64,000 nucleotides of DNA, from positions 7,865,501-7,929,500 of the forward strand of contig NZ_CP108006.1 in assembly GCF_036127095.1 (NCBI RefSeq), in the 5' to 3' direction. The notes beneath the pieces are model-generated. The model saw only the letters and a program-made list of their open reading frames with translations. It did no database searches and was not told the origin of the DNA. The stretch is from Streptomyces sp. NBC_00335 (GTDB lineage: Bacteria > Actinomycetota > Actinomycetes > Streptomycetales > Streptomycetaceae). The position numbers and the translations under genes were made by a program. Below are positions 54,648 through 63,200 of this stretch, piece after piece (within the stretch, counting starts at the first letter, position 1; the number at the start of each line of letters is the position of its first letter).

Positions 54648-55457
54648 ATGGATGTAAGGAGCAGGAATCACGTGACGGTGACCGGGCGGGCCGGTGGACC
54701 GGTGGTGGTGCTCGCGCACGGGTTCGGGTGCGATCAGAACTTGTGGCGTCTCGTGGTGCCGGCCCTGGAGAAGGACTTCACCGTGGTCCTCTTCGACCAC
54801 GTGGGTTCGGGCAGGTCGGACCTGTCGGCGTGGAGCCGGGAGCGCTATTCGACGCTGGACGGCTACGCCGAGGACGTACGGGAGCTGTGCCGGGAGCTCG
54901 CCCTCGGGCCGGTGACGTTCGTCGGGCATTCGGTGAGCGCGATGATGGGTGTGCTCGCCGCGGCGCGGGAGCCGGAGGCGTTCGCCGGTCTGGTCCTGCT
55001 CGCTCCCTCACTGTGCTTCATCGACGATCCGGCCGCCGGCTACCGGGGCGGGTTCAGCGCCGAGGACATCGAGGAGCTGCTGGAGTCGCTGGACGCGAAC
55101 TATCTGGGCTGGTCGGGGGCCATGGCGCCGGTGATCATGGGTAACCCGGAGCGTCCGGAGCTGGGTGAAGAGCTGACCAACAGCTTCTGCCGCACCGATC
55201 CGGAGATCGCGCGGGTCTTCGCCCGGGTGACGTTCCTGTCCGACAACCGCGAGGACCTCGCGAAGGTGACGGTTCCCACTCTGGTCGCGGAGTGCTCCAG
55301 TGACGCGATCGCTCCGCCCGGAGTGGGCGCCTTCGTGCAGTCGCGGATTCCCGGCAGCCGGCTGGTCACCCTGAGCGCGACCGGCCACTGCCCCCAGCTC
55401 TCCGCCCCCGAAGAGACCGCCGCGGCGATCGGCGCGTTCGCCGGAGCGGCCCGATGA
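54648..55457 (+). CDS. rsbQ: RsbQ-like alpha/beta hydrolase
   Basis: A 269-residue hydrolase of the RsbQ/KAI2/D14 group. Start ATG 54648. Catalytic triad: Ser 95 in FVGHSVSAMMGVLA (as in Bacillus RsbQ), Asp in CSSDAIAPPG (about 217) and His in ATGHCPQLSAPE (about 247). The N-terminus VVLAHGFGCDQNLWRLVVPA is the family signature. In Bacillus, RsbQ activates the phosphatase RsbP in energy stress, possibly through a small hydrophobic ligand. Here its stop overlaps the phosphatase start by 4 bases, the same gene order and coupling. Confidence 0.9.
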   Translation: MDVRSRNHVTVTGRAGGPVVVLAHGFGCDQNLWRLVVPALEKDFTVVLFDHVGSGRSDLSAWSRERYSTLDGYAEDVRELCRELALGPVTFVGHSVSAMMGVLAAAREPEAFAGLVLLAPSLCFIDDPAAGYRGGFSAEDIEELLESLDANYLGWSGAMAPVIMGNPERPELGEELTNSFCRTDPEIARVFARVTFLSDNREDLAKVTVPTLVAECSSDAIAPPGVGAFVQSRIPGSRLVTLSATGHCPQLSAPEETAAAIGAFAGAAR

Positions 55458-56722
55458 TGTGCAAGACCGACGACGCGGAAGAGGAAAGCCCCACAGGAGA
55501 ACGCGGACCGGCGGACGAACAGGCGCGGTTCTCCGCCCTGCTGGAGGACAGCGCCGAGGATCTGTACGAGCACGCGCCGTGCGGATACCTGTCCACGCTG
55601 ATGGACGGCCGGATCGCGAAGGTGAACGCCACCCTGCTCAACTGGCTCGGCTACGGACGCGGCGACCTGGTGGGCCGCAAGCACTTCTCCGACCTGCTGA
55701 CCGTCGGCGGCCGGATCTACCACGAGACCCACTTCGCCCCGCTGCTGCGGATGCAGGGCGAGGTCAACGGCATCGCCCTGGAACTGAAGGCCGCCGACGG
55801 CTCCCGTCTGCCCGCCCTGATCACCTCGACGGTGAAATCGGGCGACGACGGGCAGCCGCTGCTGATCCGCACCACCGTCTTCGACGCCCGCGACCGCCGG
55901 GCCTACGAAGCGGAGCTGCTGCGCGCCCGCAAGGAAGCCGACCTGGAGCGCGATCGCCTGAAACGGCTGAACGCCACGCTGCAGAAGACGCTGCTGCCGC
56001 CGACGCTGGGACGCGTACCGGGCCTGGACGTGGCCGCGCACTACCACGTCGCCTCCGCCGACGAGGTCGGCGGCGACTTCTACGACCTCTTCCCCCTGGC
56101 CGCCGGCGCCTGGGGGTTGTTCCTGGGCGACGTGTGCGGCAAGGGCGCAGCCGCCGCGGCCGTCACCTCCCTGGCCCGCTACACGCTGCGCGCCGCAGCC
56201 GTGTACGACCCCGACCCGGTCGCCGTCCTCGGCAACCTCAACACGGTCCTGAACCACGAGTACAACGGCACCGATCCGCGCTTCTGCACGGTCGTGTTCG
56301 GCCTGCTCACCCCCGACAGAGACCGGGGCGGCTTCCGCATCACCCTGGCGAGCGGCGGACATCCACCCGCCCTCTTGATGCGTGAGGACGGAACCGCCGA
56401 CTACCTGCCCACCCCCGGCGGGCAGCTCATCGGCGTCCTCCCCGACGCCCACATCGCCGCCACCACCGTGCACCTCGCCTCCGGCGACACCCTGCTCCTG
56501 CACACCGACGGCCTCACCGAAGCCCACACGGCCGGAGGCGGCGGCGACCGCTACGGCGACGACGCCCTCCTCGGCTTCGGCCGCGCCCTGGCCCCCACCA
56601 CCGCGACAGACGTCATCGACGCGGTCCGGTCCCTGCTCGACACCCTGGGCACCGGCGTGGACGACGACGTCGCCGTCCTGGCCATCCACGTGCCCCGACC
56701 CACCAGTGAAGAGCAGCCGTGA
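55454..56722 (+). CDS. PAS-PP2C phosphatase, RsbP-like
   Basis: A 422-residue protein. An N-terminal PAS domain (about 30-145; YEHAPCGYLSTLMDGRIAKV, GRKHFSDLL) is linked by a coiled coil (ELLRARKEADLERDRLKRLN) to a SpoIIE/RsbU-type PP2C domain: LLPPTLGRVPGLDVAAHYHV, the metal Asp in EVGGDFYDLF, GDVCGKGAAAAAVTS and VDDDVAVLAI. It would dephosphorylate the STAS antagonist and so release a sigma factor. Both ends overlap their neighbours by 4 bases (RsbQ-like upstream, STAS downstream), showing tight stoichiometric expression. Confidence 0.9.
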   Translation: MMCKTDDAEEESPTGERGPADEQARFSALLEDSAEDLYEHAPCGYLSTLMDGRIAKVNATLLNWLGYGRGDLVGRKHFSDLLTVGGRIYHETHFAPLLRMQGEVNGIALELKAADGSRLPALITSTVKSGDDGQPLLIRTTVFDARDRRAYEAELLRARKEADLERDRLKRLNATLQKTLLPPTLGRVPGLDVAAHYHVASADEVGGDFYDLFPLAAGAWGLFLGDVCGKGAAAAAVTSLARYTLRAAAVYDPDPVAVLGNLNTVLNHEYNGTDPRFCTVVFGLLTPDRDRGGFRITLASGGHPPALLMREDGTADYLPTPGGQLIGVLPDAHIAATTVHLASGDTLLLHTDGLTEAHTAGGGGDRYGDDALLGFGRALAPTTATDVIDAVRSLLDTLGTGVDDDVAVLAIHVPRPTSEEQP

Positions 56723-57078
56723 CCCAGCCCTTGACACTCCGCACCCGCACCAGCACCGCCGGAACGGTCGTCGAGCTGGCCGGGGACCTCGATTACCACA
56801 CCGCACCCGAGGTCCGCGCCGCCCTGCCGGCACTCGAGCTGCGCCCGGGCCAGCAGCTCACCCTCGACCTCGGCGCCGTCACGTTCTGCGACTCCAGCGG
56901 CATCACCGCGCTCATCGCCGCCCGCAACCACGCCCTGGCGGCCGACGCGACCATCGCGCTGGCCGCGGTCCCCGAACGCGTCAGCCGGATCTTCCGCATG
57001 ATCGGCCTGGAGCAGGTCTTCGCCACCCACCCCACCGCCGAGGCCGCCGAAGCCGCCTGGCGGCCCACCACGAGCTGA
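56719..57078 (+). CDS. STAS-domain anti-sigma factor antagonist, RsbV-like
   Basis: A 119-residue STAS protein; GTG 56719 overlaps the phosphatase stop by 4 bases. Pattern: VVELAGDLDYHTAPEVRAAL, then LTLDLGAVTFCDSSGITALI, with the phosphorylatable Ser at about 59-60, then FRMIGLEQVFATHPTAEAA. In the unphosphorylated state it would bind an RsbW-like kinase, such as the one at 54109, and free its sigma factor. It is the probable target of the PP2C protein encoded just before it. Confidence 0.9.
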   Translation: MTQPLTLRTRTSTAGTVVELAGDLDYHTAPEVRAALPALELRPGQQLTLDLGAVTFCDSSGITALIAARNHALAADATIALAAVPERVSRIFRMIGLEQVFATHPTAEAAEAAWRPTTS

Positions 57079-57112
57079 CCTCCCCGGAGCGGCATCCGGT
57101 CGCCCGCCCCGC

Positions 57113-58234
57113 TCAGGCGCGGACTCCGGCGGTGATCTCCGCGCAGCGGGTGGCCACGGCGCCGAGCGCACCCTCCGTACGCAGCAGCCCGCGCTGGACG
57201 CGCGCCCCGTTGCCGTGCTCCAGGAGACGGGCGATGCCCTCCCGGACGCGTTCGTCGTCGCCGTGGTCGGCCAGGGCTTCGCGTACGTGGGCGTGGAGCG
57301 CCCCGACGGCCACGGCGGGCGACGTCTCGCGCATCGTGCGGGGGTCGATGAGCGGGCCGTCCAGCCCGGAGCGGCCGGCGCGCCAGGCTGCCAGCCGCAG
57401 CAGGCCCGTACCGATCCTGGCCGGCGGCTGTCCGTCCCGCCAGGCGCGCGCGGCGGTCTCGACCAGTCCGCGTACCAGGGCCGCCAGGAGGACCGGAGTC
57501 GACGCCTCCAGGCAGACGTCCGCGACCCTGACCTCCACCGTCGGGTAGGCGGCGGACAGCCGGGCGTCGAAGTACATCATCCCCTCGTCGCGCAGCACGC
57601 CGGTGCCGAGCATGGCGTGCACCTGTTCGTGATAGCGGTCGGCGGACCCGAAGAGGTCCGTGGGCCCGGCCGACGGCAGCCGGTTCCAGACCCGGCTGCG
57701 GTAGCTGGCGTACCCGCTGTCCTCGCCCTGCCAGAACGGAGAGTTCGCGCTCATCGCGGTGAGTACGGGCAGCCAGGGGCGGATCCGGTCCAGGACGGCG
57801 ACGCCCTCCTCGTCCGACTCGACCGACACGTGGACGTGGCAGCCGCAGGTCAGCTGCTCCTGCGCGGTCAGACCGAACTGCTCGCCGACCCACTCGTACC
57901 GCTTGCCCGTGCTCAACGAGGGCCGGACCGGCAGCGGCGAGGTGCCGAGGGCCGCGACCAGCGCCCCTGCGGACGCGGCGTGCCGGGCGGCTTCCCCGCG
58001 CCAGCGGGTGATCTCCTTCTGGAGCTCGCCCATCTCGGTCACCGGCTTGGTGGCGAACTCCAGCTGTTCCTCCTGCAGCTCCTTCTCAAAGGCGTGCCCC
58101 TGCGGTTCGTCGCCCCCCGCAGGCCGTACGACGGACCGGTCCGCAGCCGCGAGCACGGCCCCCGAGAGGGCCCGCGGCTCACCGGTGCGGGCGTCCACCA
58201 GCAACAGCTCTTCTTCCACGCCTACGCTTCGCAT
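57113..58234 (-). CDS. Carboxylate-amine ligase, YbdK/GCS2 family
   Basis: A 373-residue ATP-dependent ligase of the glutamate-cysteine ligase 2 family. The start MRSVGVEEELLLVDARTGEP is the standard opening of YbdK-type proteins; CGCHVHVSVESDEEGVAVLD and the SGYASYRSRVWNRLPSAGP segment continue the pattern. Start ATG 58234 is chosen for this fit; the ribosome site is poor. YbdK has weak glutamate-cysteine ligase activity in vitro. Mycothiol producers do not need glutathione, so its natural substrate is unknown. Convergent with the STAS gene 34 bp away. Confidence 0.87.
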   Translation of the reverse strand: MRSVGVEEELLLVDARTGEPRALSGAVLAAADRSVVRPAGGDEPQGHAFEKELQEEQLEFATKPVTEMGELQKEITRWRGEAARHAASAGALVAALGTSPLPVRPSLSTGKRYEWVGEQFGLTAQEQLTCGCHVHVSVESDEEGVAVLDRIRPWLPVLTAMSANSPFWQGEDSGYASYRSRVWNRLPSAGPTDLFGSADRYHEQVHAMLGTGVLRDEGMMYFDARLSAAYPTVEVRVADVCLEASTPVLLAALVRGLVETAARAWRDGQPPARIGTGLLRLAAWRAGRSGLDGPLIDPRTMRETSPAVAVGALHAHVREALADHGDDERVREGIARLLEHGNGARVQRGLLRTEGALGAVATRCAEITAGVRA

Positions 58235-58421
58235 GCCGCCGCCCGCCGATCCGCTGTTCACACCGATCCGTGGCTCACATCGATCCACTGCTCACATCGC
58301 CCCGCACCTGCCCCGCCCCACCCCGACCATGCGGGCACTGATCAGGGCGGTCTGCCTGCGCGTTCGCGGCAGATGGCTGACGGAACTTGTGGAGCGGCCA
58401 CACGCTCAGCAGGCTTGCCCC

Positions 58422-59744
58422 ATGCTCTCACCCGCCCCCGGACCGGTCCGCTCCCCTGTGGGAGCGGACCGGCGGGCCCGTTCCCGCCGGGCGCTGCTCG
58501 GCGGCTGCGTCGGCAACTTCATCGAGTGGTACGAGTTCGGCGTCTACGGCTACCTCGCCACCGTCATCGCGGCGCACTTCTTCACTCCCGAGGGCGGCAG
58601 CGCGGTGGAGGGGCTCGTCAAGACGTACGCCTCCTTCGCCCTCGCGTTCTTCTTCCGGCCCGTCGGGGCTGCGGTGTTCGGGCGGCTCGGTGACCGGATC
58701 GGCCGTCGGCCGACGCTCGTCCTGGTCATCTGCCTGATGACCGGCGCCACGACGCTCATCGGCGCGCTCCCGACGTACGCGACCATCGGCGCGGCCGCGC
58801 CGTGGCTGCTGACGCTGCTGCGGATCGTGCAAGGGCTTTCGGCGGGAGGGGAGTTCGGCGGAGCGGTCTCGGTGATGACGGAGAGCGTGCCGCCGGGCCG
58901 CCGGGGGCGGTACGGGGCGTGGCAGTCGTTCACGGTCGCGCTCGGCCTGCTCGCGGGCGCTGCTACGACGGCGCTCCTGGCGACGGTACTGACCCCCTCG
59001 GAGCTGAACGCCTGGGGCTGGCGGGTGCCCTTCCTGCTGACGCTGCCGCTCGGGCTCGCCGCACTGTGGCTGCGCGTGCGCCTGGACGAGACGCCCGCCT
59101 TCGTCGCGGCCGTCACCCCGGCGGGCGGACCCCCACGGCGACCGCCCGCCGGGGAGACGGTCAAGGCCGTCGCGCTGGGCGCCGGGCGGGTCATGGGCTG
59201 GTCGGCGGCCGGGTACACCTTCCTGGTGGTCCTGCCCTCCTACCTCCAGAACACCCTGAACGCGACCTTCCAGCAGGCCCTCGTGGCGACCGTGCTGGCG
59301 AACCTGGGGTTCGCGGCGACCATCCTGCCCGCCGGCGCGCTCAGCGACCGGCTCGGGCGGCGGACGGTGATGCTGGCCGGAGCCCTGCTGGTGGCCGTGC
59401 TCGCACTGCCGCTGCTGAACCTGGTCCAGGACCCGGGCGCACCGGTGTACGCGAAGGGGGCCGCGCTCTTCGCCGCGGGCGCCGCCGTCGGGCTGATGGC
59501 CGGACCAGGCCCCGCGATGCTGTCCGAGATGTTCCCGACCACGGTGCGCTACACCGGGCTGGGGCTCGCGTACGCGCTGTCCAACGCCGTGTTCTCGGGA
59601 TGTGCGGGGCTGATCATCACCAGGGCCGTCGCGTGGACCGGGGACGCCGACATCCCCGCGTACTACGCCGCGACCGCCTGCGCGGTCAGCGTCGCCGCGC
59701 TGCTGACCCTGCGCGGCGACGACCACGAGCGGGCGCTGCGGTGA
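58422..59744 (+). CDS. MFS transporter, metabolite:H+ symporter (MHS) family
   Basis: A 440-residue protein with 12 likely membrane segments. The MHS signature NFIEWYEFGVYGYLATVIAA opens TM1, GRLGDRIGRRPTLV is loop 2-3, RIVQGLSAGGEFGGAVSVMT is TM4 (the family's R-x-QG-x3-GGE motif), and GALSDRLGRRTVM is the repeat in loop 8-9. MHS proteins import organic acids or osmolytes such as proline/betaine, alpha-ketoglutarate or shikimate with protons. The AnmK gene overlaps its stop by 4 bases, so it may import a compound linked to cell-wall recycling; this is inference. Confidence 0.88.
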   Translation: MLSPAPGPVRSPVGADRRARSRRALLGGCVGNFIEWYEFGVYGYLATVIAAHFFTPEGGSAVEGLVKTYASFALAFFFRPVGAAVFGRLGDRIGRRPTLVLVICLMTGATTLIGALPTYATIGAAAPWLLTLLRIVQGLSAGGEFGGAVSVMTESVPPGRRGRYGAWQSFTVALGLLAGAATTALLATVLTPSELNAWGWRVPFLLTLPLGLAALWLRVRLDETPAFVAAVTPAGGPPRRPPAGETVKAVALGAGRVMGWSAAGYTFLVVLPSYLQNTLNATFQQALVATVLANLGFAATILPAGALSDRLGRRTVMLAGALLVAVLALPLLNLVQDPGAPVYAKGAALFAAGAAVGLMAGPGPAMLSEMFPTTVRYTGLGLAYALSNAVFSGCAGLIITRAVAWTGDADIPAYYAATACAVSVAALLTLRGDDHERALR

Positions 59745-60997
59745 GCGGCCCGCCGGCGGGCGTCCGCAGGGCGGGCGACCTGCGCGTGGTGGGGCTGATG
59801 TCGGGCACCTCGTACGACGCCATCGACGCGGCCGCCGCGGACCTCGCCCTGGACGGGGACACGCTGGTGCTCACGCCGCTCGGCATGATCAGTACCGCGT
59901 ACGAGAACGGTCTGCGGGCGGAGCTGGCCGGGGCGCTGCCACCCGCCGCGACGGACTTCGCCACGGTGTGCAGGCTCGACACGCGCATCGGACAGGCCTT
60001 CGCCGCGGCGGCCGTACGGGCCGACCTCGAACTGTGCGGCGGCCGGAGCGATCTGACGGCCTCCCACGGGCAGACCGTGTACCACTGGACCGGGTCCGGC
60101 CGCGTGTACGGCACGCTCCAGATCGGCGAGCCGGCCTGGATCGCCGAGGCCACGGGCCGGCCGGTCGTCTCGGGTTTCCGTACGCGGGACGTGGCCGCCG
60201 GGGGACAGGGTGCGCCGCTGGTGAGCGTCTTCGACGTCATGTGGCTGCGCGGGCGGCCGGGCGTCCCCGTGGCGCTCAACCTGGGCGGCATCGCCAACGT
60301 GACGGTGGTCGCGGACGGGGCGGGCGGCGCACCGCTGGCCTTCGACACCGGACCCGCCAACGCGCTGATCGACGCGGCGGTACGGGAGCTCGCAGGGGGT
60401 GGCGCCCCGGGCGGGGCGCCGTCCATGGACGTGGACGGCGTGCTCGCCGCCCGCGGCACCGTGCACCCGGGGCTGCTGCGGAAACTGCTGGACGAGCCGT
60501 ACTACGCCCTGCCCGCACCGAAGACGACCGGCAAGGAACTGTTCCACCTGCCCTATCTGCGCGCGGCCCTGGACACCTGCGGGCCGCTGTCCGCCGAGGA
60601 CGTCGTCGCCACCCTGACCCGGCTCACGGCACGGACCGTCGCCGACGCCGTCCGGCCCTTCGGGCCGACGGAGGTGATCGCATCGGGCGGCGGCACCCGC
60701 AACCCGGTGCTGATGCGGTGGCTGCGGGAGGAACTGGGCGGGGGCGGCGCGGGCGCGGCGCTGCGTACGTCGGACGAGCTGGGGCTGCCGTCCGGCACGA
60801 AGGAGGCGTACGCCTTCGCGGTCCTGGGCTGGCTCACCGCGCACGGTCTGCCCGCGACCCTCCCCTCCTGCACCGGCGCCCGGCACCCGAGCGTCCTCGG
60901 TTCGCTCACACCCGGCGCGGTGGGCCGGAGCCTGCCCGCGCCGCTGGCGACGGCGCCCGACCGCCTGGTCGTCCGCGCCCCGCGCACGTCCAGGTGA
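59741..60997 (+). CDS. anmK: Anhydro-N-acetylmuramic acid kinase
   Basis: A 418-residue kinase that opens and phosphorylates 1,6-anhydro-MurNAc to MurNAc-6-phosphate in peptidoglycan recycling. GTG 59741 overlaps the transporter stop. Motifs: GLMSGTSYDAIDAAAADLAL (ATP site; YDA replaces the LDG of enterobacterial enzymes), catalytic Asp region HGQTVYHWTG...FRTRDVAAGGQGAPLV, VALNLGGIANVTVV and FDTGPANALIDAAV. The pairing with a proton symporter and nearness to secreted wall hydrolases hint at uptake and reuse of wall fragments. Confidence 0.93.
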   Translation: MSGPPAGVRRAGDLRVVGLMSGTSYDAIDAAAADLALDGDTLVLTPLGMISTAYENGLRAELAGALPPAATDFATVCRLDTRIGQAFAAAAVRADLELCGGRSDLTASHGQTVYHWTGSGRVYGTLQIGEPAWIAEATGRPVVSGFRTRDVAAGGQGAPLVSVFDVMWLRGRPGVPVALNLGGIANVTVVADGAGGAPLAFDTGPANALIDAAVRELAGGGAPGGAPSMDVDGVLAARGTVHPGLLRKLLDEPYYALPAPKTTGKELFHLPYLRAALDTCGPLSAEDVVATLTRLTARTVADAVRPFGPTEVIASGGGTRNPVLMRWLREELGGGGAGAALRTSDELGLPSGTKEAYAFAVLGWLTAHGLPATLPSCTGARHPSVLGSLTPGAVGRSLPAPLATAPDRLVVRAPRTSR

Positions 60998-61042
60998 GCA
61001 GGGCGCCACTACCGCACGAGCATCGCGCGCGGCGCGGACGGC

Positions 61043-61930
61043 CTACACGGAGTCGTCAGGGACGCCGTCGTCGGTCAGAAGACCCGTCCTCAGCCGTTCC
61101 GTGATCCGGCTCAGCAGCCGGGAGACGTGCATCTGGGAGAGGCCGAGCCGGTCGCCGATCTCGGACTGGGTGAGTTCCTCGCCGAAGCGCAGGGCCAGGA
61201 TCCGGCGATCGCGGTCGCTGAGGGTCGTCAGCAGGGGCTTGAGGGTTTCCAGGCATTCGATGCGGTCGTACGCGGCTTCCTCGACGCCGAGCGAAGACGT
61301 CAGCGGCGACGCGTCGGAGTCCTCGCCGAGCGGTGCGTCGAGGGACCCGGCGGTGTAGCCGTTGCTCGCCTGGAGGCCCTCGGCCAGCTCGCTGTCGGTG
61401 ATCCCGAGGCGGTGTGCCAGCTCGTGTTCGGACGGCCGGCGGCCCAGCCCCTGTTCGAGGGCGTCGTAGGTCCTGGCGATGTCGAGCCGGAGTTCCTGCA
61501 GACGCCTGGGGACCTTCACCGACCAGCTGGTGTCACGGAAGAACCGCTTGATCTCACCGGTGATGGTGGGGATCGCGAACGTGGCGAACTCGGTCCCGCG
61601 CTCCACGTCGAACCGGTTGATGGCCTTGATCAGGCCGATCGTGCCGACCTGGATGATGTCCTCCAGCGGTTCCCTGCGCGCGCGGTAGCGGCGGGCCGCG
61701 TACTTCACCAGGCTGAGGTTCAGCTCGACGAGGGTGTTGCGCACGTACGAGAACTCGGCAGTGCCCTCCTCCAGGGTGCCAAGACGCCGGAAGAGCGAGG
61801 TGGACAGGGTCCGGGCGTCCGTCGTGCTCACGCCGACCAGGTTCTCGGGGAGGTTCTCGGGGAGGCCGAGGAGGTCCGGGAGGAGCCCGGTATGGAGGGG
61901 GTCCGCCGTGTCGCGGGTGGTGGGTGACAT
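61043..61930 (-). CDS. RNA polymerase sigma factor, SigB/SigF/SigG subfamily
   Basis: A 295-residue group 3 sigma-70. Region 2: NLSLVKYAARRYRARREPLE, DIIQVGTIGLIKAINRFD and GTEFATFAIPTITGEIKRFF; region 3: RRPSEHELAHRLGITDSELA; region 4 helix-turn-helix: ALRFGEELTQSEIGDRLGLS, QMHVSRLLSRITERLR. This is the stress/sporulation class controlled by partner switching. Start ATG 61930 follows CAGAGGTTTCAC. No anti-sigma gene adjoins it; the nearest RsbW-like gene is 7 kb away in the Rsb module. A GGGTAT-type promoter lies 73 bp upstream, suggesting autocontrol. Confidence 0.92.
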   Translation of the reverse strand: MSPTTRDTADPLHTGLLPDLLGLPENLPENLVGVSTTDARTLSTSLFRRLGTLEEGTAEFSYVRNTLVELNLSLVKYAARRYRARREPLEDIIQVGTIGLIKAINRFDVERGTEFATFAIPTITGEIKRFFRDTSWSVKVPRRLQELRLDIARTYDALEQGLGRRPSEHELAHRLGITDSELAEGLQASNGYTAGSLDAPLGEDSDASPLTSSLGVEEAAYDRIECLETLKPLLTTLSDRDRRILALRFGEELTQSEIGDRLGLSQMHVSRLLSRITERLRTGLLTDDGVPDDSV

Positions 61931-62390
61931 GTGAAACCTCTGACGGATGGGGCTGAAGCCGGCAGGCGCAGCGGGGACCGTCGTCGTCTTCCCGATGGCT
62001 ATATACCCCCTCACGGGGAGGGCTGACCCTTTCCCCGCGCAGGGATCCCGTAGGGGGTCTCGGCACGCCGTCCCCCGACAGCCACGGGGCCGGGCCGCGG
62101 CCGCCCGGGGCTCCGCCGCGACGGCCGTCGGCAGGCCCGTGCACGGTGCCGAAGATCCTCGTGTGTTCCTCCGAAGATCGGCAGGCCCTGGGTAGGCCTC
62201 CGCTGTCCGGGCAGTCGCCAGTCGTTCCGTCCACCGACGCGATCCGCCCAGCGGGGATCACCGCGTCCGATCCCCGGAGGTGCCCGATGCCCGACACGGT
62301 CCTGACCAGCGCAGACGCCCGGGCGCGGCTGATCGCCTTGCCCGGTGTGCACCGACCGCAGTCCGATACGAGGCTGCCGGCCGCCGGCCA
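61931..62390. other. 460-bp region between sigma gene and flavin reductase gene
   Basis: Holds the candidate sigma promoter (62003-62029) next to the sigma gene and, at 62287 onward on the plus strand, what appears to be the first 30 codons of a lost methyltransferase gene. Nothing else coding-like is visible. Confidence 0.6.
62003..62029 (-). promoter_or_regulatory. Candidate SigB-type promoter of the sigma gene
   Basis: On the minus strand GGGT - 17 bases - GGGTAT, followed by ATAG, lies 73 bp upstream of the sigma ATG. The -10 is an exact GGGTAT. The spacer is one base longer than the usual 14-16. Confidence 0.45.
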
Positions 62391-62394
62391 TCAA
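62287..62394 (+). pseudogene. Truncated N-terminus of a HemK-like methyltransferase gene
   Basis: ATG 62287 sits behind a perfect ribosome site (CCGGAGGTGCCCG). It begins MPDTVLTSADARARLIALPG, then VHRPQSDTRL. LPGVxxPQxDT is the usual opening of actinobacterial class I methyltransferases of the HemK/PrmC-like group. After about 30 residues the similarity stops and the frame runs antisense into the flavin reductase gene. The methyltransferase core (NPPY region) is absent. I read it as a deletion remnant. Confidence 0.5.
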
Positions 62395-62888
62395 GCAGGG
62401 TGCCCCGGTGAGATGTCGGCGATATCGCTGAACCGGAGCAGGGGCGGCTCGTCGCGCCGCCCGGGCGGGCTCTGCTCCACCGGGTCGAGCAGGAAGCCGA
62501 CGTGGTCCCCGTCGCCCTCCACGTGCCCTCGTACCCGGCCGACGAACCAGGCGAGGCAGTCCGCGAGGACCGGTGCGGACCCTTCTCCGGGCCGCCAGTC
62601 CACCCGCTCGAACTTGTCCACGTCGTCGCCGGTCCGCCCGCCGAACCAGTCCGCCGTGGGCCTCTGCTCGCGGCGCAGCACGTGGACCGCCACGTGCGAG
62701 GCGCGGCGTGCGACGCGGTACGTCCGGTTGGACGTGGAGATCCACACCATGAAACGGGGCGGGTCGATCGAGCACTGCGAGGCGAATCCCACCAGGCACC
62801 CGGCCCGTTCTCCGTCGGCCGCCGCCGTCACGACGTACATCGCGTAATCGAGGACGTCGGTGAAGCCGTCCATTCCGGGTCCGGTCAC
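62391..62888 (-). CDS. Flavin reductase-like (FMN-binding split barrel) protein
   Basis: A 165-residue protein; GTG 62888 is behind CAAGGAGCTTTCC. The pattern YAMYVVTAAADGERAGCLVG, FASQCSIDPPRFMVWISTSN, ASHVAVHVLRREQRPTADWF and the GDHVGFLLDPV end fits the flavin reductase domain family, which binds FMN and passes electrons from NAD(P)H to a monooxygenase or acts on its own. No oxygenase partner is next to it. It may be monocistronic. Confidence 0.87.
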   Translation of the reverse strand: MTGPGMDGFTDVLDYAMYVVTAAADGERAGCLVGFASQCSIDPPRFMVWISTSNRTYRVARRASHVAVHVLRREQRPTADWFGGRTGDDVDKFERVDWRPGEGSAPVLADCLAWFVGRVRGHVEGDGDHVGFLLDPVEQSPPGRRDEPPLLRFSDIADISPGHPA

Positions 62889-63038
62889 GGAAAGCTCCTT
62901 GGATGAGCGGCGGAATTTCCTCCGCAGAAGTTCGGGGCCGATCGACAGCTAAGGACGGATTTCCCGGGTAGACGCGATCCAAAGCGCCACGGCGGATCAA
63001 CCGTTCCGTCGAATTCCCCACATGAGAACGAGGCCACC

Positions 63039-63194
63039 ATGATTTTCGCCGGACTCATCCTCCTGCTCATCGGATTCCTGACCGGAATCTCCATCCTGTG
63101 GACCATCGGGATCATTCTGCTCGTGGTGGGCGCGGTGCTGTGGATTCTGGGCTCGGTCGGTCACGCGGTCGGCGGACGTCGCCACTACTGGTAA
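63039..63194 (+). CDS. Small membrane protein, DUF6131-like (51 aa)
   Basis: Reading from ATG 63039 (after GAACGAGGCCACC) gives MIFAGLILLLIGFLTGISIL, WTIGIILLVVGAVLWILGSV and GHAVGGRRHYW, then TAA. Two transmembrane helices and the conserved GRRHYW tail match a small protein family (DUF6131) very common in Streptomyces and often expressed in stress or stationary phase. Function unknown. It lies 6 bp upstream of the desaturase gene, so the two are probably co-transcribed. Confidence 0.75.
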   Translation: MIFAGLILLLIGFLTGISILWTIGIILLVVGAVLWILGSVGHAVGGRRHYW

Positions 63195-63200
63195 CCGGCC

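Noticed and set aside
62966..62971. GGGTAG upstream of the DUF6131-like gene as a SigB-type -10
   Set aside because: No GNNT box at the required 14-16 base spacing and the last base does not fit.
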